Below are positions 25,148 to 36,335 of a DNA stretch of 64,000 nt, piece by piece. The translations under genes were made by a program, and so were the position numbers. Under the pieces are notes generated by a model, which was given only the letters and a program-made list of their open reading frames with translations, did not search any database and had not been told where the DNA came from. Position 1 is the stretch's first letter. Each line of letters starts with the position of its first letter. The stretch is from Hyparrhenia diplandra (taxonomy: Eukaryota; Streptophyta; Magnoliopsida; Poales; Poaceae): contig JADLZK010001918.1 in NCBI GenBank assembly GCA_015847255.1, positions 1,984,001 to 2,048,000 of the forward strand. Reading direction: 5' to 3'.

Positions 25148-26767
25148 TGTTGATGGTAGTTATAGTCTTAATATGTATATGAAATATACCATCAACTAAG
25201 GATCAATGCTAGTAAAAGATTATTATTTCTAATGATTTCCACGAGTTTTGCCGCATACACAATTTTGCTTTGGAAAAATCCGAGTAAAAGACCGGTAAAA
25301 GAAAAAAAAGAGGAGAAAATGAGAAATATAAGAAAAGGACTGAATCAAAGGCATTAATATAAATTCTAGGGACCTAAATGATGAAAGAAGATAGCTCGCA
25401 CAAGACGGGGCCCACCCACGTGGCCAAGTGGAGCCGGCGGCTTTGCCATGGAGGATCCACGTGTCACGCTTCGAAACCTTCCCACAACCGATCTAGAGAT
25501 CCAATCTAAGCCATCTAATCAAATCGGTTTGATCCAAAGGCTGAGATTCATCCCGAGGAGGCTATAAATAAAGAGGCGAGCTCACCCATGAAACCCTAAA
25601 TTTCATTATTCAGAATTCATAGTTCATTCAGTCTAGATCCATTGTAATTAGAGAGAGTGATTAGTACTAGGGTTTCCAAAGATTAGAGGATTAGATAGCT
25701 CTAGTTCTTCAGAGATTAGAGTATTAGACAATCTATTAGAGATTCAAGGAAGAGTTCGAGCTTTGGCTTAGGATTTCAGATCTGTCATACTTGGAGATTT
25801 GGTAATAAATTTATCTGAGTTCTCATTATGATTATGCTTTATTTTATTATATTATCCGTTATTGTGTTCTTAGTATATTCTAGTTTGATATTTGATATAG
25901 CTCTAGTTATTGATTATTATATGCATGAGATCATGGATAGCTTAGCTCTATTCTCGAGGGGGTTAAGTTGTAAGTTATAGGTAAGCATGGTGCTTGGATA
26001 TAAGTTATTTGCGGATGCCCGCTATATGCTGGGCCGTGGGGTAGTTCGTGAGGGTGACAACCTCGATTGAGTCTTCTATAATCCTCCTCCCGCATATATA
26101 GTGAATGGTAGGACGTGGTCGTATCGGAGGCTAGTTTATTTCATAATAAATCCTCCTTAGTTGATGTTCCTCTTGCCATATGATTATGATTTGGGCGTGC
26201 TATAGATGAGAGTATTTTACCTACTATGCTTAGACTTAATGATTGGTAGTTATTTAGAAGTCTTTTACTTTCGAGTAGTTATGATTACCTTTACCATTTT
26301 AGTTTCGTCTCTATATCTCTACGTCTCATGGAATACCCTAGTTATTCTAGTTATCATTATTACCATTTATTATCATTTATTATCTTTAGTATTTATTATT
26401 GATATCATAATTATTATTATTATTTATTATCTTTTATCCTTTATTTCCCCCTTTAAAAAGTATTGGAATGATTGATTTATTATAAGTAGTTATAGTATAG
26501 ATTTATTTTGAGCCTTATGAATGTTGTCTCACAGTCCTTCTCTTGGGAAAATATAAATTATGATACCTGGAATAGTCTAGGTGAAGTGCTACAATGGTAT
26601 AGAGTTTATTTTCAGAGTTATATATCGCGGCGCTTGCAGATACAAAAATTATTTTATATATGTGACGAGTAAATGTAGATTTATTTTATACCAAGTGTTT
26701 CTAGGCGCGTTGCGAGTTAGGTTTTATTTACCTATCCATATAGCGGCGATGTTTAGAAATGCCAACA
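25148..26767 (+). repeat. 3' LTR of the plus-strand gypsy element
   Basis: Starts TGTTGATGGTAGTTATAG and ends GCCAACA, followed by the target copy ACAAT (26,768-26,772). A TATA box (GCTATAAATA, 25,561-25,570) and a CCACGTGTCA site (25,457-25,466) remain, unlike in the 5' LTR. Confidence 0.9.
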
Positions 26768-26772
26768 ACAAT

Positions 26773-27260
26773 CTTGAATGTAATCTTGAAAACGTTCCCA
26801 TGCATCCGGGAAAAAGGTTCTCCTTTTTTCTTTGTTGGAATGTTGTAATTCTTCCTCTTACCATGTTGGTTTTTCTTGGCTAGGAAATACTTCTCTTGAA
26901 ATGCTTACAAGCATAATGCCCATGTCGTGAATCTATCCTTGCTCATGTAGAACCAATGATTCGTTCATCCCTCCAACGAGAATGGGAACAAACGAAGTAA
27001 TATGATGTCCGAGAAATGTTTTTGATGACGATGGTGCTACAGATCTCTAGAATATTCTGCGGATGTATGGTGGCATCTTCATGTAACTTTCCACTCGAAT
27101 GTGATGGTTTAAATCAGATTGATGAGGCTTGGTTTCAACTCAAACTCTTTATTTTTAATGTCTAGTGTTGGTCCAACATGAATATTCTCGATGCTAGGCC
27201 GAGAATTCGTGCAGAGTCTTGTTTGTCATAGCTTCAAAAGATCTGACTTCAAAGCTTCTT
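26773..27260 (-). pseudogene. gag, N-terminal part (minus element), right of the nested insertion
   Basis: On the minus strand from about 27,230 downward: MTNKTLHEFS, PSIENIHVGPTLDI, FELKPSLINLI, then with shifts EKYFLAKK and PDAWERFQDYIQDC, where the nested element interrupts. The matching second half is at 13,997. Several stops are present. Confidence 0.8.
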
Positions 27261-27450
27261 CTTCAAATATGGTTGATAAGAAATTGATGAGAAACCGATG
27301 ATCCACAACTAAATATGATCTTACCTGAAATAAATAAAAAATGAAACAAGGGTAATCCTGCTAAAGCAAAGGTTATGATTTATTTATAAGTATTTAATAT
27401 TCTAGAGCCATATTTACTCTTCCTTCTCCCACAACGACGCCAGAGATGCT
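27261..27450 (-). promoter_or_regulatory. 5' leader and primer-binding site of the minus-strand element
   Basis: On the minus strand TGGCGTCGTTGTGGGAGA (27,426-27,443) lies seven bases after the LTR end and matches the tRNA-Asp type primer site with four differences. A non-coding leader follows before gag. Confidence 0.75.
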
Positions 27451-29039
27451 TGTTGGCATTTCTAAACATTGTCGCTAAAAGATAAATATAAAACATATCT
27501 CTACAACGGCGCCTAGAAATACTTGGTATAAAATAAATCAACACTTACTAAACAAATATAATCATATGTATAAATTGATATCCGCAAGCGCATAGATGTA
27601 ACTCGAAAATTAACTCTATACCATTATAGCATTTCACCTAGAGTATACCGGTATCGTAATTTATTTTTTCCCAAAGGAAGGACTGTGAGGCAACATTCAT
27701 ATGACTCATAATTAATCGATGTTATAAATACTTATAACAAATCAATCATTCCATTACTTTAGCGGGGGGTAAATAAAAGGTAAATAAAAGATAATAATAA
27801 ATAATGATAACGATAATAATAATAGTAAAAACAATAATAAAAACTAAGTAAAGATAACTAATGATAACTAAGATAATGGTACTTTCAGAGATAGAGAGAT
27901 ATAGAGACTCAACTAATGTGGTAAAGACAATCATAACTACTCTATGAGTAAAAGACTTCTAAATAACTACCAATCATTAAGTCTAAGCATAGCAAGTAAA
28001 ATATTCTCATCTATAGCATAGCTAAATCTTAATTATATAGCATAAGGAACATCAACTAAGGAGGATTTATGATGAAATAAACTAGCCTCCGACGCGACCA
28101 CGTTCTACCGTTTTTCTATATACGGTTGGAGGATTATAGAAGACTCAATCAGGTTGTCACTCTCACGAACTTTATATAGATGGCATCCACAAATAACTCA
28201 TATCTAAGCACCGTGCTTACATACGACTTACGACTTAGCCCCTCGAGAATAGAGCTAAGTTGTCCACGATCTCATGCATATAATGATCAATAACGAGAAC
28301 TATATCAAATATCAAACTAGAATATACTAAGAAAATAACAACGAATAATATAATAAAATAATACATAATCATAATGAGAACTCAAATAAATTTATTACCG
28401 AATCTCCAAGAATGACAGATTCGAAATCTCGAGCAAAGCTCGAACTCTTCCTTGAATCTCTAATAGATTGTCTAATACTCTAATCTTTGAAGAATTAGAG
28501 CTCTCTAATCCTCTAATCTCTGAAACCCTAATTATAATGTATCTACTCTAATGAACTGGACTAAATGAATTCTAATAATGAACGAGGGTTTCGGGGGTAG
28601 CTCGCCCTTGCTTATATAGCCTCCTAGGATGAATCTCAGCCATCAGATCAAACCGACTTGATTGGATGGCCTAGATTGGATCTCAAGGTCGGTTGTGAGA
28701 AGCTTCGAGAAGATGGACACGTGGATCCACGTGGCACGCCCACCGGCCTAGGGTCCATGGCCGCCCAGCCCCGCTTGTTAGCAAGTGGGTCCCGTCTTTG
28801 CGAGGTGTCTTCTCTTATCCTTTAGGTCCCCGAATTTATATTAATGCCTTTGGTTCGGTCCTTTTCTTCTTTTTCTTATTTTCTCTTCTTTTCCAAACTT
28901 TTCTAGATTTATCCTGTAAAACTAGATATGCAACAAAACTCGTGGAAAAATCATCAGAAATAATAATATTTTAGTAGCATTGATCCCTTGGTTGATGGCA
29001 TATTTTATAATTAATTTTAGACTATATCTACCATCAACA
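27451..29039 (-). repeat. 5' LTR of the minus-strand gypsy element
   Basis: On the plus strand it runs from TGTTGGCATTTCTAAAC to CCATCAACA. It pairs with 6,861-8,428. The G-box palindrome CACGTGGATCCACGTG is at 28,718-28,733 and the TATA box GCTATATAAG at 28,611-28,620. Confidence 0.9.
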
Positions 29040-30158
29040 ACAACCAAGAAAATTTTTTTCTTAAATAGCCCATGAATGGTGAAGTGTCATGTAGTAAAAC
29101 CATCCTAGTTGCACAAGTAGCCCCTATTAAATTCTTGTTGAAGCATTTGCATTCTAATTCCAAGTTTGATTTGGGTTTTATTGATTTTATGTAATGCTAA
29201 TCAAATCAAATGCAATAATTTTCAAATAACTAAAGTATGTTGCCATCCCTTGGCCTTGTGACCCAAATACCCTAAGTGACCTCTAGTGGACCCACTAGGA
29301 GGTGTACATGCTTGGCAACATATGTATACCAACATAGTGTCCATGGTTTAATGTAGAATGGAAATAAGGATTAGAAAAGAAATAGAAAAGGACTTGGCAA
29401 AAGGAGTAGAAATGGCAAAAGCCATTTCGGCCCAAGGGAGCAAGCCAGCCCAACCGCGGCCTGCTCACACCTTACCTACACCAGCTCACGCCTGGCCCAA
29501 CCTCGGCCTATTTGCCTATCCACTCCAGCGTGCATGGCGCGAGCAGGCCGAGCGCCCACGCGGCCGCCACGGCCCAAAGAACCGGCCCGGCCCCGGGGCG
29601 ACCGCCCGCACGCACCCCCACGTGTGTGGCCCAAGTTGGCTTGCCGACCCGGCAACTCACCGCCACGATCCAACCGCGTGCGTCACGACGACGGCGGGCA
29701 ATGCCGGCCGCTGCTTGCCATGCCATGTCACCAAACCGGCCGCACCGCCACTCCCTCGCTGCTGGGACCGACTTGTCATCACCCACCCGGGTCACCTCTT
29801 TTCCCCTTTCGGCCAAAGGACACACCGCATTGTGCATGTAACCGGCATGGCCGTCGGCGCCACACCACAACCAAACGCACGGGCACCCAACCCGGTAGGC
29901 CACCGCACGTGCCCACGCCAGCCGACAAAGGGCACCGACAGGGTCACATGAAATGCATGATCTCGGCATGCGGAAGAGCTCGTCGCCATAGAGAGCCTGC
30001 GCTGTCCCCTCCTTTTGGCCAGCGTTGCTCCAAATTGGACCGCGTCCGAAGCACGCAACCCACGCCAAGCTCCAAAACCCTAACCCAAGGCCTTGATCAC
30101 CGTCCAATTGCCCTCACACCTCATCCAACAGTCAACCGCTGAAATGGCTGGGCTCCAG

Positions 30159-30168
30159 CTATAAAAGC
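30159..30168 (+). promoter_or_regulatory. TATA box of the outer LTR
   Basis: CTATAAAAGC sits in a GC-rich setting at the switch from the likely U3 to the transcribed part. Confidence 0.5.
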
Positions 30169-31611
30169 CCCGAGCCGGTGCCCCTAGCATTCCCATCCCA
30201 TCCACGCCGCTTGGGTGGCCACACTAACTCACAACCACAAGCCAGGAAGAGAAGAAATGAGGACGAAGAAGGAGAAGGGAGGCCGGAGCACCGTCCGCCA
30301 GAGTCGCCGGAGCGAAGGTCGCCGCCTCGATCGGCTACATTGGCGTAGCTGCTCGTCACGGCACTGCTACGCCCCCGTCACCACCTCGCCTCACCACTGC
30401 CCCACCATCCTATCTTCACCAACACCACAGTGAGCTCTACCACATCCTCTGCGTCGCCGTCCAAGGTCACGTCGAGGCAGCACCACCGTGTTCTCCCAAA
30501 CTCGGGAGGGCAAGGCCACATTTTCATGCCTTTGGAGCATGTCGCACATGCACACTCGAGCGCAAGCCAAGGTGCGGGTCTTGCGAGCCCTCGAGGCTCG
30601 TGAACGGTGGCACCAATACACAATGCCCGCATCGCCCGCCATTTTCGAAGGCACCCATGGCGCCATGCCATTCTAGGACGCCCAGCCCGCCTATGGGAAA
30701 ACTGGCCCCGGATCTCGAGCCCTCCATGCCTTGGAACATAGGAAGCCGCATCCTTTGGTCTTGGGCACCCCGAACGCCGAGACCGACCCGCACCTCGCCG
30801 GCGATGATGCTCGTCGAAGTGTCGCCATGGTGCGCGACGTTCCGACCAACCCGGTAGCCTCGCTTGTCATGCACACACCGTAGATGCTCTCCATAGTCCC
30901 GCCTAACCTAGCCTGCTAACCTAAGAAAAAGAAAGCGCCGGTTTAACCTCCCGCTTAAAAAACCGGAGTGCTCTTCAAAGCACCGCCGCGCTGCGAGCAT
31001 CATCACCGGAGCTCCAAGCCTTCGCTCTGATCTTCCCATTGTGCTCTCCATGTCACCCCGATGGGAAGAAGTTCCCTAGCATGGACGTCGGGCCACCGTA
31101 GCACTAGGAGGCCTAGTTTGCCTTAGGCCGCCGCCGCGGCTGCCGCCGTGTCGCGAACGCCGGGCCAGAGATCCCAATCCGCCGCCTTGACCTCGCTAAG
31201 ACATCCGTAGTGCCTAGCCACGGCCGAAGATACCCCTTGGGAGCCTAGGTGGACCATCTCAGTGCTGGTACGAGCAAGCTCGCCACCGGCGAGAAGCTCC
31301 ATCACGAAGCAGAGCAAGGGGAAGTGGAGAAGGAACAACTGTACCGTGCACCTGCTGTTCCTCGTGAGCCGGGAGGTAGGGGGGGGAAAGGTAGACTCGG
31401 TGCACCATGAACCAAGCCCGGTCCATGGACCCGGCTGCCGATGGCCCACCATGAGCCGCCCTCACGCACGCGCCCTGTGGACATAGCCCAGTAGGAGCCC
31501 AGTTAGACCGCGTGGACACATCCACAGCACGACACGTGTCTTTGGGCCGGCCCAGCCCAACCCGACCCGTATCTAGGCCCTAATTTGGCCCATAGAGCCC
31601 AGACCAAACTC

Positions 31612-31830
31612 GGTCAACATTGACCATTGACTGGTCAACATTGCCTGACATGTGGACCCCACCTATCGCTGACCAACGCCCTTTGACCGATGATGTCGCA
31701 TGGCGCACGCATGACATCAGCGACGGCTCCACTTGTTAGACACCGAACCGCCCGGTCCGTGACATCGGCATGACATCATCACGGGACCACCTTGTCAGCC
31801 ACTAAGCCACCCGTCGATTGTGACGTCGGC
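31612..31830 (+). promoter_or_regulatory. Cluster of W-boxes and TGACATC/TGACGTC motifs
   Basis: Between 31,612 and 31,643 there are four W-box cores (TTGAC or GTCAA). From 31,692 to 31,830 the words TGACATC or TGACGTC occur four times, three followed by GGC or AGC. WRKY and bZIP (TGA/CRE) factors bind such words. A role here is inferred. Confidence 0.4.
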
Positions 31831-32102
31831 ATGGCATCAGCAGACCAACCATAGCCACGCCACATGTCAGCCCCGTGTTAACCAACCTTTTATCTTTTTC
31901 ATAAAATGAATTGAACTTAGGAATTCATAGAATATTCATACGATGTCAGAAAAATATGAAACAAGAGTCCAAATTTTTCTAAAAAATCGAGCTCTACGTC
32001 ATAGGCTTATCCATGAGTGCATTTTTATCTTTTAAATTTTAGTTGCTTCTTTGTGAAAGTCTATAGGGGTTGCTTATCGCAACCATACGTTACGTTTTGT
32101 AG

Positions 32103-32171
32103 ACCCGGAGAAGCAGCTGCTTGACGCCGAGGAGCCAGACTACTCGGAGGAGCTTGGATATGACTCTTCAG
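32103..32171 (+). other. Candidate cassette exon in the outer LTR (acidic peptide)
   Basis: A 69-nt segment (23 codons) between TTTTGTAG and CAG|GTGCC. It reads KQLLDAEEPDYSEELGYDSS, about 39 percent acidic, and has the same phase at both ends as the 22,804-22,926 segment. Confidence 0.35.
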
Positions 32172-33689
32172 GTGCCATGTCCCACCCAACTCTATAGAAT
32201 CCTATTAGGCATATCATGATTAGATGCTAGTGCTTTACTTTTATGCAGCTACTATATCTGATAGGTTGCATGGTAGAATTGCTTGTAAGCCTATTCCTTG
32301 CTGCAACCTATACCCCTTCACACCCGCTGTTAGGCTAGACACGCTTGCTTACTCATGCTACTTACTGCTTACTTCTATTACGCATTATATCTGTGATGTG
32401 ATACATGGTGAGAAGATTGTTTGTGAGTGGCTATGGCACATGGTGCTGATAATATGGTAATAATATGATGATAACTAGGGAGTGTGCTGCGTGTGTCTTG
32501 GGTGTGTTGTGAGGGTCAAGTCGACCGGACAGGATTCACGACGAGTCGCGAGGACGAGTCTTGCCAAGGGATGCTTCTGGGCATTCCCATGTTGTGTGAT
32601 ACCTATGGCGGGTAACAGTGTACGGTGTGAAGGCCTCAGGTCTGAGTCTTGTGATGGGATGAAGCCCGGGGAGGAGGTGCTCTGAGGCACAGGGAATCTG
32701 AGTTCCCAAGATGAAGATGTCTTGTCTGGTCATACCTAAGGACTGATGTACCGTTGGGACTGAATCGTGGGAACTTGGTATTCACCACTTGCCCCTAAAT
32801 GGGCAGGGGACGGGTAGTCTGACTAGCTAGGACGGTGTCATTACTACTAGGTTGTTAGCGGACAGTGTAAGGAAGGTACGGGCGCCAAGGCCCACACACT
32901 CCTCAGACATCGTAGTAGCCATCAGGGGCCCGGTATTACGTTTCACAGTCTCAGCGTGCCTGTGGTACTTCGGAGCTTCCCAGAGCTGAATGGTAGGATG
33001 GCATCGTACTAGTTAGAAGGTAGTCGAAATCAGCCTAGATTAGATGTAGCATCGATGATGGTGATCTTGTGGTACACGCTCTACAGAGTTGTAAATCTAT
33101 ATGTATAGTCCAGCCTTCGGGCATGGATCTGACTTTAGGCCTGGACTGCCTAAAGGTGTGCGCCAGCTTTCGAGCCTGGACTGCCTTTGGATGTGTCTTG
33201 GTTTTCTAGTTGGGTTTACCCTATCGATTACTACTTTCAGTGAGTAGAGAGATGAGTCCTTCTTTTCTCCCCTGGTTCTCTTATGGCTGTGAGCCCATGA
33301 GGTTTGAGCCATTTAGGCATGGACGGGAGGGAGCTGTCCTTGCCGCTTTGGTTGAGAGTGTGAGATGAGGTGTGTGTGGTGTTGGTTGGGAGATGTGGTT
33401 GAGATGGAGATATTGGATGGATGTTGAGATGAATTAAAACTTGATGACTTATTAATTAAAACTTGATTAAACTTGCATAGGAAAACTACAACCATATATT
33501 AGGCCTCTTGTTATACCCTTCATTGCATTCCACTTTCCACAAAGTAATCGTACATAGGGTGGGGAACCTAGAAAGTACAAATCGTACTAATAGTTATATC
33601 AGGTGAGAAGCCGTCTACGACTTCGTCAACAATGGAGGAGAGGACTAGGAGTCTCGTTCTATGCTCAAGGATGGATGAGGATTTACGCT

Positions 33690-35637
33690 TCCGCAAATGG
33701 CACCTTGATGCTACTTAGGCATTTGAACATGCTTTGCTTCTCTCCTTTGCTAAGAGTGTAGCTGGCAGGACGTAAGTAATGGCGTCCATCATCTATCTTC
33801 TCTAGATGCAGGTTGTCTCATTCTTTCAAATGTTGTAGGTCTTATCATGCTTCTAGCGTGCCCTTAAGCTTCCCATACGCACCCGTGAAGCCTAGCAGGT
33901 TTACACAAATGTTCTTCATCAGGTGCATCACATCGATCGTGCTGTGGACCACTAGTACTATCCAGTAGGGTAGCTCCCAAAATATAGACTTCTTCTTCCA
34001 CATGGTTGCATGCCTGTCAGTGTCATTCAAAACAGGTTCGCTGCCAGGTCCTTTTCCAAAGACTACTTTCACATCCTTTACCATATCGAGTACATCCTCA
34101 CCGGTTCGGTTGATAGGCTTGGGCTGGTGGTCTACCTTACCTTTAAAATGCTTGTCTTTTCTTCTTATGGGGTGATTCGGAGGAAGAAATTGACGTTACG
34201 ATATTTTTGCAAAAATATACCTTTAATGTCATTGAAACAGTACGTGCATGCATTATATCTCTTGTTTGACTGTCCTAAAAGATTGCAAGAGCAGGCCAAT
34301 CATTGATTGTAATGAACACGGCTCATGAGTCAAATAGTTCCTGTTTGTACTCATTCCACACATGTACGCCTTTGGTTTTCCACAAAAGTAGAAGTTCCTC
34401 AATCAATGGCCTCAGGTATACATCAATGTCATTGCCAGATTGCCTTGGGCCTTGGATGAGCATTGGCATCATAATGAACTTTCGCTTCATGCATAGCCAC
34501 AGAAGGTTGTAGACACATAGATTAACGGACCAAGTGCTATGACTGCTGCTCTGCTCCCTGAAAGGATTCATGCCATCTGTACTTAAAGCAAACCTTAGGT
34601 TTCTTGCATCTTTTGCAAATTTAGGGAACTCTCTCGTCGATTGCTCTCCACTTCGAGACCCATCGGCGGGGTGTCTCAACTTATCATCTACCTTACGGTC
34701 TTCTTTATGCCACCGCAACAACTTTGGATGCTCTTTGTTTTCGAACAAACGTTTCAAGCATGGTATTGTAGAAGCATACCACATCACCTTGGCAAGGATT
34801 CTCTTTCTAGGACATTCTCCATCATCACCCTGATCAATATCACCGGGGTCATCTCGCCTGATCTTATATCGCGATGCATGGCATACTGGGCATTCATCCA
34901 ATTTCTCGTACTCCTCACCACGGTAGAGGATGCAATCATTAGGACACACATGTATCTTCTAAATTTCTAATCCCGGAGGGCAAAGGACCTTTTGCTTCGT
35001 ATGTGGTGGCTGACAATTCGTTATCTTTCGAAAGCATCTTCTTTTGGATAGCAAGTAACTCCCCAAATCCCTTATCGATACACCATTCTTTGCCTCCCAT
35101 TGCAGCAATTCCAGTGTGGTACCTAACTTTTTTTTGTCCATCTTCATAAGTCGGGTATAGCAATTTCTTGTGATCCTCTAGCATGCGCTCAAACTTGATC
35201 TTCTCCTTTCAACTTTTGCATTCTCTCTGTGCATCACAAATGGCCTAACCAAGATCATCAGCTGGCTCATCTTCTGTAGCTACCTCTTCTTCTGCTTCCC
35301 CCATTGCAGTATCATCAAAGGCATTGTATTCGGCATAACCACGAAGAATATTGTTGTTGTCTTCCCCTTCTTCTTCTTCATCATCTTCCATTATAACACC
35401 GCGTTCTCCATGCTTAGTCCAACAAATATAGTTTGGCATGAAACCCGACGTAAATAGGTGTCCATGAATCACCTTTGGGTAAGAATAATCCTTCTCATTC
35501 TTGCATTGGACACATGGGCAGCACATGAAACCATTCTACATGTTTGCCTTGGCCACATTTATGAAATCATGCACGCCCGTAATGAACTCTAGAGAGCGGC
35601 GATCAGCGTTGTACATCCATTTCCGGTTCATCCGCAT
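33690..35637 (-). pseudogene. TNP2-family transposase (CACTA), broken and truncated
   Basis: It starts MRMNRKWMYNADRR at 35,637, the usual start of the transposase-associated domain. A stop near 35,538 precedes CPCVQCKNEK and the zinc-binding region (35,526-35,245) with an acidic stretch. The TNP2 core is open from 34,949 to 34,323 with CPNDCILYRGEEY, CPVC..RYK, LSTDGMNPF, SHSTWSVNLCVYNL, LIQGPRQSGNDIDVYL. A piece at 34,084-33,845 has WELPYW and STIDVMHLMKN. LRPASYTLSK near 33,750 is the last recognisable part. The enzyme would bind and cut the CACTA ends in the nucleus; this copy cannot. Confidence 0.85.
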
Positions 35638-35924
35638 TACATGACGACAACATATCAAAAACTTTTAATAACCCATATTACACACAACATGCATGATTAG
35701 TAGTTAATTATAAAAGAACCAAAATATCCATCAATTAACATGGTTAACTAAATATCCTACGCCACACAGCTTTCTCACTCTAAAAGTTTTAATTTATTAA
35801 AGCCCAGATACAATGTACACAATCCTAAGTAGCACTAAACAAACTAAACCTACAATGCACTTCAACAGAAAAAGGATTTCGCGACCAATTCGAACTAAAA
35901 CACACAAATCATCGATGGGCTTCT

Positions 35925-36335
35925 TCTACTGGCTCACTGCCTCATCATCTACACTTGCACTCTCATCAGTTGCCTTAGCCACCTTAGCCGCCTGTTCTGC
36001 AAGATATTTTTGTGACTTGCTCAACATACTCTTCCACCAAGTACCAACCGTCACATGATCCAGTCTTGCGTCACATTGAAATTACAACACCAAATGACAA
36101 ACGTTAATCAAAATTATCACTAAAAATGGCTACAAACCATAAACAAACATGACAAAAAAAAACTCACATTGTGATCCAGACATGTGTAGGAGATACGACC
36201 CTTGTTGGGACCCTCCTTCACTCGGTACTCCAACACAATCTTCTCCTTATTACACTTGCCGCATGGAATGAGAGGGAGCTCCGGTCTCAGTCGCTTATGA
36301 CCTCCATGCAAAGCCGAGGAACTGGAAGCGGTCGC
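35925..36335 (-). pseudogene. GRF-type zinc-finger protein of the CACTA element
   Basis: Two exons on the minus strand. Exon 1 runs from ATG at 36,335 to 36,168 and reads MATASSSSALHGGHKRL, then LIPCGKCNKEKIV, RVKEGPNKGRISYTC, with donor GTGAGT. Exon 2 (about 36,055-35,925) reads CDGWYLVEEYVEQVTK, then after a 1-bp shift YLAEQAAKVAKATDES and a stop. The CGxC...C...C spacing with the WY..E pattern is that of GRF zinc fingers, which bind nucleic acid. Genes of this type are often carried by grass CACTA elements. The shift in exon 2 would shorten the product but leave the finger intact. Confidence 0.6.

Larger units (their letters stand above)
14003..26767 (+). mobile_element. Non-autonomous gypsy element, plus strand (nested)
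   Basis: The LTRs are 14,003-15,649 and 25,148-26,767. Inside are a primer-binding site, gag, retropepsin, an ATHILA-ORF1-like ORF and a 3' untranslated region that holds a solo LTR (21,208-24,152). Without that insert the element is about 9.8 kb. It belongs to the same family as the element it interrupts, in opposite orientation. No reverse transcriptase or integrase was found. The target duplication is ACAAT (one copy decayed). Confidence 0.88.
6861..29039 (-). mobile_element. Non-autonomous gypsy element, minus strand (interrupted)
   Basis: The LTRs are 27,451-29,039 (5') and 6,861-8,428 (3'). The internal part runs down from 27,450 to 26,773, then from 13,997 to 8,429, because a relative of opposite orientation sits inside gag. 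Without that insert the element is about 9.4 kb. It has a primer-binding site matching the 3' end of tRNA-Asp, gag, retropepsin, an ATHILA-ORF1-like ORF and a long 3' untranslated region. No reverse transcriptase or integrase was seen. PBS type and DLGAS-type protease suggest the Athila/RIRE3-RIRE8 side of Ty3/gypsy; this placement is inference. Confidence 0.85.
29040..33690 (+). mobile_element. Outer gypsy LTR, right part, truncated
   Basis: About 4.6 kb with the build of a long grass gypsy LTR: GC-rich upstream part, TATA box at 30,159, a GC-rich transcribed part with many overlapping frames open on both strands, then AT-richer DNA and a short acidic exon-like segment. Its proposed start is the 40 bp at 6,821-6,860. 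It ends without a TG...CA terminus where CACTA sequence begins near 33,690. The many ORFs in 29,358-31,525 are a by-product of GC content. No gag or pol was seen. Confidence 0.6.

Noticed and set aside
29358..31525. Many long overlapping ORFs on both strands (up to about 200 codons)
   Set aside because: High GC makes stop codons rare in all frames, the predicted proteins are Pro/Arg/Ala-rich without domains, and the stretch lies in the GC-rich part of a gypsy LTR.
33947..33960. CACTAGTACT motif as the missing left end of the CACTA element
   Set aside because: It lies inside the transposase coding sequence (WIVLVVHSTID), and transposase homology continues to its left.
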